This document shows, one piece after another, positions 25,936 through 33,006 of a DNA stretch of 39,801 nt. A program made the translations under genes and the position numbers. The notes beneath the pieces are model-generated. The model made no database searches. It was given only the letters and a program-made list of their open reading frames with translations, and had not been told where the DNA came from. The stretch spans positions 1 to 39,801 of the forward strand of contig DVLT01000051.1 of assembly GCA_018715345.1 (NCBI GenBank), read 5' to 3'. Numbering within the stretch: the first letter of the stretch is position 1; each line of letters begins with the position of its first letter. The stretch comes from Candidatus Onthocola gallistercoris. Its GTDB lineage: Bacteria > Bacillota > Clostridia > Lachnospirales > Lachnospiraceae.

Positions 25936-27657
25936 TTGGCATCTATCGGGTTTAAGAAAGCGAGATGCAAAGACTGCTATAAATGCGTCCGGGTCTGTCC
26001 GGTCAAAGCCATCCATGTTAAAAGCGAACATGCCATGTATGTGGCGGATGAATGTATCCTGTGCGGTCAGTGCCTGAAAGCCTGTCCCCAGAATACCATC
26101 GTCTATCTGAGCGATATGGAAAAGGTAAAAGCATTTATCCAGGCCAATGAGACAGTTATTGCGTCTCTGGACCCGGCCTACCTGGGCATTTTTGGGGATA
26201 CGAAACAGGGCACTGGTCAGCTCAGGAACAGCCTGTATAAGTTGGGCTTCACCCATGTCCGGGAGACTGCGGAAGGCGCTGCCCATGTGACACGGGCCTA
26301 TGAGGCATTGATCGAAGAAGGAAAGATGAAAAATATCATCACTTCCGCCTGTCCCGCTGTCAACGAATTGGTGGAAAAATATTATCCGGAGATCATTCCC
26401 ATGATTGCGCCCGTCGTCTCACCCATGATCGCCCATGGACAGATGCTGAAAGAGGAGTATGGACCAGACGCCAAGGTGGTCTACATTGGAAGTTGTGCGG
26501 CCCATGGCCGGGAAGCCCGGCTGGATAGCCGGACACGGGGCGTTGTGGATGCGGTGCTGGATTTTACGGAATTGTTCCGATGGCTGGAGGAAGAGCAGAT
26601 CGATCTGAAAGCCTGTGAGTTTTCGCCCAGGGAAGGGAAAAATGCAAAAGTCAACGGCCTTTATGGCGTCAGCGGCGGTATTTTGGCGTCCATTGACGCA
26701 GATAAAGGCTTTGGGAAATACGAAAGTCTGTATGTGGATGGCCTGGAACCCATACGGGAATTATTTGAGTGTCTGAAACGGGATGAACTGGAAAACTGTG
26801 TCATTGAGTTGTCTACCTGCGTGGGCGGCTGTATCAACGGCCCCTTGGCCGGAGGAAGGGCCAGGGATCGGTTCAGAGCCCGTATTTATACCAATTTGAA
26901 GATCATCCGTGAATTTCCCGATCTGGAAGAGGGAGATTTTAAGGGAAATCTGACAAAGGCGTTTCGGGAATCTGCAGAATGCATTCCGGAACCGTCCGAG
27001 GAAGATATCCAGGCAGTACTTCGGGCAGATGGGAAAGACACGCTGGAAAAACAGCTAAACTGCGGCGCCTGCGGATTTAAGACTTGCCGGGAACGGGCAA
27101 TCGCTGTCTGCCAGGGAAAAGACCAGCTGAATATGTGTATCCCTTCATTGTATCAGCGGACAAAATCCATGTCCGACGTGATTCTTTCGGTGATGCCGTC
27201 ACTGATCATCACAGTGGATGAGGATATGACCATCAAGGAATTTAACAATGCGGCGGAAGTGGCATGGAAAGTTCCAAGAGATAAAGCCATTGGAAGAAAA
27301 CTGGATACATTTATTCCCACAGAATATTTTGAAAAAGTATTCCGGGAAAAACGCAGTGTGGTCAATCTCAAAGTATCCTATGATCAATATCAAATGGTCA
27401 CCATGCAGAACATCATATACATGAGAGAACAGAATCTTGCCTTGGGCATATTCCGGGATATCACTGCCAAGGAAAAGGAAAGGGCAAGACATAAACAGAT
27501 GAAACTCAATGCTGTGGATATGGCCCAGAAAGTCATCGATAAGCAGATGATGGTGGCGCAGGAGATCGCCGGTTTACTGGGAGAGACGACAGCGGAAACC
27601 AAGATGACTTTGACAAAGATGCGGGACAGCATCATTGACGATGGGGACGATGAATGA
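25936..27657 (+). CDS. hydS: Sensory-type [FeFe]-hydrogenase with PAS domain (HydS-like)
   Basis: 573 aa. Two [4Fe-4S] ferredoxin motifs (CKDCYKCVRVCP; CILCGQCLKACP) precede an H-cluster domain. Its ligand motifs are TSACPAV (Cys139), IGSCAAHGREAR (Cys187) and STCVGGCINGP (Cys295, Cys299). An Fe-S domain CGACGFKTCRE (from about 376) and a PAS domain (about 410-515) follow, then a helical tail. The first motif has Ala where catalytic enzymes have the proton-transfer Cys, fitting a sensor rather than a producer. The architecture matches the putative H2-sensing HydS described in Ruminococcus albus. TTG start nine bases after AGGAGG. Partners are the ferredoxin before it and the phosphatase after it. 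Confidence 0.88.
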   Translation: MASIGFKKARCKDCYKCVRVCPVKAIHVKSEHAMYVADECILCGQCLKACPQNTIVYLSDMEKVKAFIQANETVIASLDPAYLGIFGDTKQGTGQLRNSLYKLGFTHVRETAEGAAHVTRAYEALIEEGKMKNIITSACPAVNELVEKYYPEIIPMIAPVVSPMIAHGQMLKEEYGPDAKVVYIGSCAAHGREARLDSRTRGVVDAVLDFTELFRWLEEEQIDLKACEFSPREGKNAKVNGLYGVSGGILASIDADKGFGKYESLYVDGLEPIRELFECLKRDELENCVIELSTCVGGCINGPLAGGRARDRFRARIYTNLKIIREFPDLEEGDFKGNLTKAFRESAECIPEPSEEDIQAVLRADGKDTLEKQLNCGACGFKTCRERAIAVCQGKDQLNMCIPSLYQRTKSMSDVILSVMPSLIITVDEDMTIKEFNNAAEVAWKVPRDKAIGRKLDTFIPTEYFEKVFREKRSVVNLKVSYDQYQMVTMQNIIYMREQNLALGIFRDITAKEKERARHKQMKLNAVDMAQKVIDKQMMVAQEIAGLLGETTAETKMTLTKMRDSIIDDGDDE

Positions 27658-27658
27658 T

Positions 27659-28831
27659 ATGGACATGGGACTGGATATATCTTGGAAAAGTTTAAATAAG
27701 AAAAAAGAAGAACTGTGCGGCGATACAGTTGCCCAGATCCAGACAGAGGATGCGGATATCCTGATCTTGTCCGATGGTATGGGCAGCGGGGTCAAGGCCA
27801 ATATTTTGTCCACGTTGACCACAAAGATCATGGGGACCATGTTGAAAAACGGCGCGACCATTGAAGAATGTGTGACAACCATTGCCAGTACCCTTCCGGT
27901 CTGCCAGACAAGACAAGTGGCTTATTCCACCTTCAGCATTTTAAAAATATTCAAGGATGGCGAAGCTTCGCTGATCGAATATGACAATCCGGCAGCGATC
28001 ATTGTCCGGGATGGCCAGGTGTTGGATCCTCCCTTTACCGTGCGGGAAGTGGACGGCAAGATCATCCGGGATTATCGATTCCGGGTAAAATACGGCGACT
28101 ATTATGTGATGATGAGCGATGGCGTGGTCCATGCCGGTGTGGGAAAAGCCTTCAGTTTTGGCTGGGGAAGAAAGCGGGTTTCCGAATTTGTTGTAAAAGC
28201 GTGCCAGCTTCAGATCTCCGCCCCCAGGCTGATGTCTTTGATCAGTGAGAAATGTTTCCGGCTTTATGACGGAGAACCGGGGGACGATACAACGGTCATC
28301 GTGGCAAGGGTGATCGAACCGAAGATCGTCAGTCTGTTCACTGGACCGCCCGTTTCTTTTGACGATGATGAAACGGTGATGAAAGATTTCATGGCGCCGG
28401 CGGGGAAGAAGATCGTCTGTGGCGGCACCAGCTCCAATATCGTGGCCCGTTATCTTGGAAAAAAGATAAAAGTGTCTCTGGTCTATTCCGATCCGGAGAT
28501 CCCGCCCACGGCTCAGATTGAAGGTATGGATCTGGTGACGGAAGGAGTATTGACTCTGAACCGGACTGTCCATATGTTGGAAGAGTACAATTCTGGTCAT
28601 GTGGGTGAAGAATTTTTTGAAAACCTTTATGCGGAAAACGGGGCGGCCCGTCTGGCCCGTATATTGATAGAGGACTGTACACGGCTCAATCTGTTTGTGG
28701 GACAGGCCATGAATCCGGCCCATCAGGCAGCGGGACTTCCTTTCGATCTGAGCATCCGTCAGCGTCTGGTCAGCCAGATGATCGATGAATGCCGGAAGAT
28801 GGGGAAAGAAGTGACAGTGAAATATTATTAA
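27659..28831 (+). CDS. SpoIIE/PP2C-type serine phosphatase
   Basis: 390 aa. The N-terminal ~220 residues are a PP2C/SpoIIE domain with metal-binding acidic motifs: CGDTVAQIQTEDADILILSDGMGSG, MMSDGVVHAG and DGEPGDDTTVIVARV. The last ~160 residues form a separate domain (KIVCGGTSSNIVARYLGKKI...) found with these hydrogenase-linked phosphatases but of unknown role. Several in-frame starts exist (27635 TTG, 27641, 27650, 27659); 27659 is chosen for spacing from GGGGAC and lack of long overlap. Next to a PAS-hydrogenase it probably turns a redox or H2 signal into dephosphorylation of a partner; the target is not in view. Confidence 0.88.
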   Translation: MDMGLDISWKSLNKKKEELCGDTVAQIQTEDADILILSDGMGSGVKANILSTLTTKIMGTMLKNGATIEECVTTIASTLPVCQTRQVAYSTFSILKIFKDGEASLIEYDNPAAIIVRDGQVLDPPFTVREVDGKIIRDYRFRVKYGDYYVMMSDGVVHAGVGKAFSFGWGRKRVSEFVVKACQLQISAPRLMSLISEKCFRLYDGEPGDDTTVIVARVIEPKIVSLFTGPPVSFDDDETVMKDFMAPAGKKIVCGGTSSNIVARYLGKKIKVSLVYSDPEIPPTAQIEGMDLVTEGVLTLNRTVHMLEEYNSGHVGEEFFENLYAENGAARLARILIEDCTRLNLFVGQAMNPAHQAAGLPFDLSIRQRLVSQMIDECRKMGKEVTVKYY

Positions 28832-28855
28832 GATAAACATTTTCAGGAGGAGATT

Positions 28856-30313
28856 ATGGAAAGAAAATTTGCAACCGTTATTGATAAACTGAAGTTTCAG
28901 GTAAATATGGAAGTGGCCAAACAGGCTTTCGAAGGGACTTTGGATGAGCGCAGGGATGAGATCCCCTATATGGTCATTCCGGGCAATAAACCCCAGTATC
29001 GTTGCTGTGTGTACAGAGAACGGGAGATCATCCGCCAGAGAGTCCGTCTGGCGGAGGGGCGTATGCCGGTAAGTGATGGCAATCCTAAAAACATCGTCCA
29101 GGTCATCCCGGCCGCCTGTGAAGGTTGTCCCATCAGCCGTTTCACTGTTTCTGAAAACTGTCAGATGTGTATGGCAAAGAAATGTGAATCCGCTTGTAAA
29201 TTCGGCGCCATCAGCTTTTCCAATGGTCAGGCCCACATCGATCCGGCGAAATGTAAAGAATGCGGTCAGTGTATGAAAGCCTGTCCCTACAATGCCATCG
29301 TTGACCGGATGCGTCCTTGTAAACGGGCCTGCCCGGTGGATGCCATCACCATGGATGAAGATGGTCTGGCAGTCATCGATGAGAACAAATGTATCAGCTG
29401 CGGTCAGTGCGTCATCGGCTGTCCCTTCGGCGCCATCTCCGATCGGTCTTTCCTGGTGGACGTGATCAATCTGATCCGGAGCGGAGCGAAAGTTTACGCC
29501 ATGGTGGCGCCTGCTGTGGAAGGTCAGTTTGGCGCGGATGTATCGGTGGGTATGCTCCGGGAAGCGGTGAAGGATCTGGGATTTGAAGATATGTTTGAAG
29601 TATCCCTCGGCGCTGACTTTGTATCCAAAAATGAGGCGCTGGAACTGGAAGAGAAGATGAAAGCCGGCGAAAAGATGACCACGTCCTGCTGTCCGGCCTT
29701 TGTCAATATGATCAAGAAACATTTCCCGCAGGTGCTGGATAAGATGTCCACGACCATCTCACCAATGCAGGCGACCGCCCGGCTGATCAAGGCCATGTAT
29801 CCGGACGCCATCTGTGTGTTTATCGGGCCGTGTATTGCCAAGAAGAGTGAAGTCATCGACTCCGTTACTTTTGAAGGCGCGGATTATGCTTTGACGTATC
29901 AGGAACTGCTGGCCATGTTTGACGCCAAGGAGATCGACCCGTCCGCCTATAAAGGTGAAATGCAGCAGGGCAGCCGTTATGGCAAGAATTATTCCGTATC
30001 CGGCGGCGTGACCGCTTCTGTTCTCCGTACATACGAAGAGCGGAACGTGGATCTTCCGGTGAAAGTCTGCAAGGCAAATGGCGCGTTGGAATGTAAGAAA
30101 GCATTGATGCTCCTTAAAGTGGGACGGCTTCCGGAGGACTTTATCGAAGGTATGGCCTGTGAAGGCGGCTGTGTATCCGGCCCGGCCATGTTGGAGAAAT
30201 CACCCAAGTCCATGAAAGACAGAAAACATCAGATCGATCAGGCGGACGGAAGAGACATTATCACCAATGTGGATCAGTATGAAGCATATCATGTGGATAT
30301 GCACAGGAAATAA
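28856..30313 (+). CDS. [FeFe]-hydrogenase, monomeric group-B-like
   Basis: 485 aa. The N-terminal region carries several cysteine clusters (CEGC, CQMCMAKKCESAC, CKECGQCMKACP, CISCGQCVIGCP) for multiple [4Fe-4S] centres. The H-cluster motifs are complete: TSCCPAF (Cys278, Cys279), IGPCIAKKSE (Cys326) and MACEGGCVSGP (Cys435, Cys439). Here the proton-transfer Cys is kept, unlike in the sensory paralogue two genes upstream, so this is the likely catalytic enzyme. The IGPC and EGGC variants point to the group B type. AGGAGGAG precedes ATG 28856. It ends the operon before a perfect terminator. Direction (H2 evolution or uptake) cannot be read from sequence. Confidence 0.92.
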   Translation: MERKFATVIDKLKFQVNMEVAKQAFEGTLDERRDEIPYMVIPGNKPQYRCCVYREREIIRQRVRLAEGRMPVSDGNPKNIVQVIPAACEGCPISRFTVSENCQMCMAKKCESACKFGAISFSNGQAHIDPAKCKECGQCMKACPYNAIVDRMRPCKRACPVDAITMDEDGLAVIDENKCISCGQCVIGCPFGAISDRSFLVDVINLIRSGAKVYAMVAPAVEGQFGADVSVGMLREAVKDLGFEDMFEVSLGADFVSKNEALELEEKMKAGEKMTTSCCPAFVNMIKKHFPQVLDKMSTTISPMQATARLIKAMYPDAICVFIGPCIAKKSEVIDSVTFEGADYALTYQELLAMFDAKEIDPSAYKGEMQQGSRYGKNYSVSGGVTASVLRTYEERNVDLPVKVCKANGALECKKALMLLKVGRLPEDFIEGMACEGGCVSGPAMLEKSPKSMKDRKHQIDQADGRDIITNVDQYEAYHVDMHRK

Positions 30314-30325
30314 ATGTAAATTTTT

Positions 30326-30354
30326 AAAAAGGCTTGCACTTTGCAAGCCTTTTT
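30326..30354 (+). terminator. Intrinsic terminator of the hydrogenase operon
   Basis: A 13-bp perfect stem (30326-30338 with 30342-30354), 3-nt loop, with the A and T runs forming its base. It also contains the -35 element of the following promoter. Confidence 0.9.
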
Positions 30355-30362
30355 GTTATACT
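30334..30362 (+). promoter_or_regulatory. Promoter of the perR-like gene, overlapping the terminator
   Basis: TTGCAC (30334-30339) lies inside the terminator hairpin. TATACT (30357-30362) follows after 17 bp with TGT in front, an extended -10. Confidence 0.65.
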
Positions 30363-30365
30363 AAG

Positions 30366-30384
30366 AACGATAATAATAATGGTT
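30366..30384. promoter_or_regulatory. Candidate PerR box at the perR-like promoter
   Basis: AACGATAAT (30366-30374) and ATAATGGTT (30376-30384) are an imperfect inverted repeat (7 of 9 pairs) around one base. It sits over the expected transcription start, suggesting autoregulation. Confidence 0.45.
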
Positions 30385-30403
30385 ACTAAGATTGGAGGAT
30401 TCT

Positions 30404-30826
30404 ATGAAAGCAGTAAAGTACAGCCGCCAGAGAGAATCCATCAAAGAATATCTGAAGAGCAGGACCGACCATCCCACTGCCGATATGATCTACGCGGCTG
30501 TGCGGCAGATCTATCCCAATATCAGTTTAGGGACGGTTTACCGTAACCTGACCCTCCTGACAGAGCAGGGTGAGATACAGAAAATTTCCTGCGGTGAAGG
30601 CAGCGACCGGTTTGACGCGCGGATGGATAAGCACTATCATTTCATTTGCCGCCGATGCGGTTCGGTCATGGATCTGCCGTCTATGGATATGAACCATATA
30701 GATATTCTGGCGGGCAATGGATTCGATGGCAGGATCGAGGGGCACAGCACTTTTTTTTACGGCCTGTGTAAAGATTGTAAGCAGTTGGAAAAAGAAGGAA
30801 AAGAAATTCAAGAAAAAAGAAAATAA
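30404..30826 (+). CDS. perR: Fur-family peroxide-responsive repressor (PerR type)
   Basis: 140 aa. The winged-helix half has HPTADMIYAAVRQIYPNISLGTVYRNLTLL. The metal-sensing half has RFDARMDKHYHFICRRCGSVMDL and GLCKDC, giving the structural zinc pairs CRRC and CKDC. Residues aligning with Bacillus PerR His37 (HPTA), Asp85 (RFD), His91/His93 (KHYHF) and Asp104 (VMD) are all present. Asp at the last position favours a PerR-type peroxide sensor over Fur. ATG 30404 follows TGGAGGAT; the ATG 12 bases upstream overlaps that site. Rubrerythrin lies directly downstream behind a palindromic operator, the expected target of PerR. Confidence 0.9.
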   Translation: MKAVKYSRQRESIKEYLKSRTDHPTADMIYAAVRQIYPNISLGTVYRNLTLLTEQGEIQKISCGEGSDRFDARMDKHYHFICRRCGSVMDLPSMDMNHIDILAGNGFDGRIEGHSTFFYGLCKDCKQLEKEGKEIQEKRK

Positions 30827-30829
30827 CTA

Positions 30830-30858
30830 TTGACAAAGCATATCAATAAGTGTATGAT
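30830..30858 (+). promoter_or_regulatory. Strong promoter of the rubrerythrin gene
   Basis: TTGACA (30830-30835), 17-bp spacer, TATGAT (30853-30858). It begins four bases after the perR-like stop codon, so rubrerythrin can be transcribed independently. Confidence 0.85.
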
Positions 30859-30860
30859 AA

Positions 30861-30887
30861 CAATATCAGTAATGATTACTGATATTG
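30861..30887. promoter_or_regulatory. 27-bp perfect palindromic operator (PerR-box-like) before rubrerythrin
   Basis: Thirteen-base arms (CAATATCAGTAAT and its exact complement) surround a single G at 30874. The core GTAATGATTAC resembles the 7-1-7 Fur/PerR box. It starts two bases after the -10 element and covers the transcription start, an ideal repressor position. Confidence 0.75.
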
Positions 30888-30927
30888 AACAAGAAATGAT
30901 TAAAATTAGGATAAGGAGAGATTTATT

Positions 30928-31470
30928 ATGAAAAAGTGGGTTTGTACAGTATGTGGTTATGTTCATGAAGGCGATGCAGCACCGGAAGCTTGTCCGATCT
31001 GTAAAGCACCGGCTGAGAAGTTCAAACTGCAGGAAGGCGAGAGAACATGGGCTGCTGAACACGTTGTAGGCGTGGCTCAGGGTGTAAGAGAAGATATCAT
31101 CAAAGATCTGAGAGCAAACTTTGAAGGCGAGTGCTCCGAGGTTGGTATGTATCTGGCTATGGCTCGTGTGGCTCATAGAGAAGGCTATCCGGAAATCGGT
31201 CTTTACTGGGAAAAAGCTGCTTACGAAGAAGCAGAACATGCATCAAAATTTGCTGAACTCCTGGGCGAAGTTGTTACAGACAGCACAAAGAAAAACCTGG
31301 AAATGCGTATCGACGCTGAGAACGGCGCAACAGCTGGTAAATTTGATCTGGCTAAACGCGCGAAAGAACTTGGCCTTGACGCGATCCATGACACAGTACA
31401 TGAAATGGCAAGAGACGAAGCCCGTCACGGCAAAGCCTTTGAAGGACTTCTTAAGAGATACTTCGGTTAA
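30928..31470 (+). CDS. rbr: Rubrerythrin with N-terminal rubredoxin domain
   Basis: 180 aa. The rubredoxin domain is at the N-terminus ([23 protein letters not shown]), followed by a four-helix diiron domain with ligands in [24 protein letters not shown], and [12 protein letters not shown]. This order is the reverse of classical rubrerythrins. The enzyme reduces hydrogen peroxide in the anaerobe's cytoplasm using electrons from ferredoxin- or rubredoxin-type donors. AAGGAGAG precedes ATG 30928. Codon choice is strongly biased toward highly expressed codons. PerR upstream and the operator support peroxide-inducible expression. Confidence 0.95.
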   Translation: MKKWVCTVCGYVHEGDAAPEACPICKAPAEKFKLQEGERTWAAEHVVGVAQGVREDIIKDLRANFEGECSEVGMYLAMARVAHREGYPEIGLYWEKAAYEEAEHASKFAELLGEVVTDSTKKNLEMRIDAENGATAGKFDLAKRAKELGLDAIHDTVHEMARDEARHGKAFEGLLKRYFG

Positions 31471-31489
31471 TACATATGTAAAACAACAC

Positions 31490-31526
31490 CCCCCTTGGCC
31501 GGTGACGACCAAGGGGGATTTTTTTT
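31490..31526 (+). terminator. Intrinsic terminator of the rubrerythrin gene
   Basis: CCCCCTTGG (31490-31498) pairs with CCAAGGGGG (31509-31517), followed by A and eight T. Confidence 0.92.
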
Positions 31527-31586
31527 GGAAATTTTTTTGCATAAAATAAAAAAAACAGGAAACAATAACCCTGTCAGCATTTGGGA

Positions 31587-31615
31587 GTTTCGTAAAGTAT
31601 CCAGCTTTACGAAAC
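31587..31615. repeat. Recombination site A (left) of the putative invertible segment
   Basis: Left arm GTTTCGTAAAG (31587-31597), spacer TATCCAG (31598-31604), right arm CTTTACGAAAC (31605-31615). The arms are perfect 11-bp inverted repeats and the spacer is asymmetric, the layout of a tyrosine-recombinase core site. The 27-bp core 31588-31614 recurs exactly, inverted, at 32780-32806 beyond the recombinase gene. Confidence 0.85.
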
Positions 31616-31636
31616 AGCTTCCCCCAACCGTATATA

Positions 31637-31665
31637 ATAATGACATATTAAAAACATAATGTCAA
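31637..31665 (-). promoter_or_regulatory. Outward-facing promoter inside the invertible segment (points left here)
   Basis: On the minus strand TTGACA (31665-31660), 17-bp spacer, CATTAT (31642-31637), with TGT directly before the -10. It faces site A and the rubrerythrin terminator, away from the polysaccharide operon. After inversion it would occupy about 32729-32757 and face the operon. Confidence 0.65.
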
Positions 31666-31812
31666 GTTTTATACAGGATATTTCATCCATATTCTTTTAA
31701 AATACAAGGCATATCGGGGATATTCTGTGTCACAGACTACAGATTATAGGACGGATCAGGGGATTGAACAAATGACATCTGATGTTTTAGCAGTACGAAA
31801 GGGGAATTGTTC

Positions 31813-32763
31813 ATGAATTTTGAGGAACTTTGCGCATCTTATCTGGAAGACATTTATGTAAATGTAAAGGAGTCTACATATGTACGATACAGGGATATGA
31901 TCCACAACCATATTTTGCCCTATCTGAAAACCTGTTCATTGGAAGATGTGAATCTGTACATGTTGGAAGAGCTGAAAAGACAGCTGCTGAAAAGGGGACG
32001 CAAAGACGGGAAGGGAGGATTATCTCCAAAAAGTGTTTCGGATATTTTATCTTTGCTGAAAAACATTATTTATTATGGGCAAAATCACGATCTGAATATC
32101 GCCTGCCGCCCGGAATGTCTGAAAGTGCGCCGGGAAGGCAGGGAAATGCGGGTTTTATCCCCGGAAGAGCAAAAGCAGCTTTGTCTGCATCTGACGAAGC
32201 ATATGAATCGCACGAATATGGGCATATTGCTGGCGCTGCATACGGGTCTCCGTATCGGTGAACTGTGCGGACTGACCTGGGAAAATGTGAATCTGGAGTC
32301 GGGATGGATAAAAATAGCAGTTACGCTCCAAAGGATTCCGTGGAAATCGGCGCATATCGACAAAAATGGACAAAAGACCCATTTGGTCATTACCCAGCCC
32401 AAAAGTTCATCCTCCTGCAGATGGATTCCCATACCTGAACCTCTTTCGCCGCTGTTGATAACGTTCCGTACAAAACCGGAGGATTACCTGCTGTCCGGCC
32501 TAAATACACCTGTGGAACCCCGTACGCTCCAGAACCGGTTCATGGCTGTGATGCGGCAGACCGATATAAAAGGCGCCACTTTTCACACTTTGCGCCACAC
32601 ATTTGCCACCCGGTGCGTAGAATCCGGATTCGAGATTAAAAGTTTAAGCGAAATCCTCGGCCACGCCAGTGTCAATATCACGCTGAACCGATATGTTCAT
32701 TCATCTTTGGAACTGAAAAAGAAAAATATGAAAAAAATGGATGCATATCTCCGGTCTTTGTAA
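31813..32763 (+). CDS. Tyrosine recombinase (putative DNA invertase)
   Basis: 316 aa phage-integrase-family recombinase. An N-terminal SAM-like arm domain covers about 1-100 (YVRYRDMIHNHILPYL). The catalytic set is complete: Arg in HTGLRIGELCGL, HTLRHTFATR (His-x-x-Arg), GHASVNITLNRYVHSS with Tyr at about 294. ATG 31813 lies eight bases after AAAGGGG; the TTG two codons earlier is less suitable. There are no neighbouring phage or conjugation genes, and the gene sits exactly between two inverted copies of a core-type site and next to a surface polysaccharide operon. This favours a phase-variation invertase over an element integrase. Confidence 0.9.
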   Translation: MNFEELCASYLEDIYVNVKESTYVRYRDMIHNHILPYLKTCSLEDVNLYMLEELKRQLLKRGRKDGKGGLSPKSVSDILSLLKNIIYYGQNHDLNIACRPECLKVRREGREMRVLSPEEQKQLCLHLTKHMNRTNMGILLALHTGLRIGELCGLTWENVNLESGWIKIAVTLQRIPWKSAHIDKNGQKTHLVITQPKSSSSCRWIPIPEPLSPLLITFRTKPEDYLLSGLNTPVEPRTLQNRFMAVMRQTDIKGATFHTLRHTFATRCVESGFEIKSLSEILGHASVNITLNRYVHSSLELKKKNMKKMDAYLRSL

Positions 32764-32774
32764 CAGATCACCTG

Positions 32775-32816
32775 CAGCCTTTCGTAAAGCTGGATACTTT
32801 ACGAAAGGCTGTTTTT
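32775..32816 (+). terminator. Recombination site B (right), which also forms a terminator
   Basis: Left arm 32775-32789 and right arm 32797-32811 are perfect 15-bp inverted repeats around spacer CTGGATA (32790-32796), followed by TTTTT (32812-32816). The inner 27 bp equal site A inverted. In this orientation the hairpin should end the recombinase transcript and shield the operon downstream. The five GC-rich pairs at its base (CAGCC/GGCTG) involve bases inside the invertible segment. Confidence 0.82.
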
Positions 32817-32935
32817 AAGAATATATAAAATATGATATCAGAAGAATGTAAAAAGTATATAAGAGATAAAAAATTTTTCTGACATCATCAAAATATATGT
32901 AAAAACACGACATCCTGAAAGACTGAAATTTTTAA

Positions 32936-32970
32936 GGGGGGGGGTAGAACCGATCTATCCCTCCTCCAGT
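32936..32970 (+). other. G9 tract and hairpin in the polysaccharide operon leader
   Basis: Nine consecutive G (32936-32944) are followed by TAGA, a 5-nt loop, TCTA and the pyrimidine run TCCCTCCTCC, so a hairpin with a G:C/G:U stem can form about 40-70 bases before the first gene. There is no T run after it. Between 32817 and 33006 I find no convincing sigma-A promoter; a weak TTTACG/TATATA pair (32798-32827) is the best candidate. Confidence 0.45.
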
Positions 32971-33006
32971 TATTCTATAAGACTATAAAATGACGGGAGA
33001 AAAGTG

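Larger units (their letters stand above)
31598..32796. mobile_element. Putative self-inverting recombinase cassette
   Basis: About 1.2 kb between the spacers of sites A and B. It contains one tyrosine recombinase gene and an outward-facing promoter at the left end. The identical core sites are in opposite orientation, so recombination between them would invert the segment, not excise it. No other gene lies inside. The stretch 31616-31812 ahead of the recombinase also holds a small palindrome, CTGTGTCACAG (31725-31735); I could not assign the recombinase's own promoter. Confidence 0.75.

Noticed and set aside
27941-29722. 593-aa minus-strand open frame opposite the phosphatase and hydrogenase genes
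   Set aside because: It spans two well-supported genes on the other strand; the His/Phe/Asp-rich composition is typical of antisense shadow frames.
31587-32811. Integrated phage or conjugative element with attL/attR sites
   Set aside because: The sites are inverted rather than direct, only one gene lies between them, and no phage, relaxase or excisionase genes are present.
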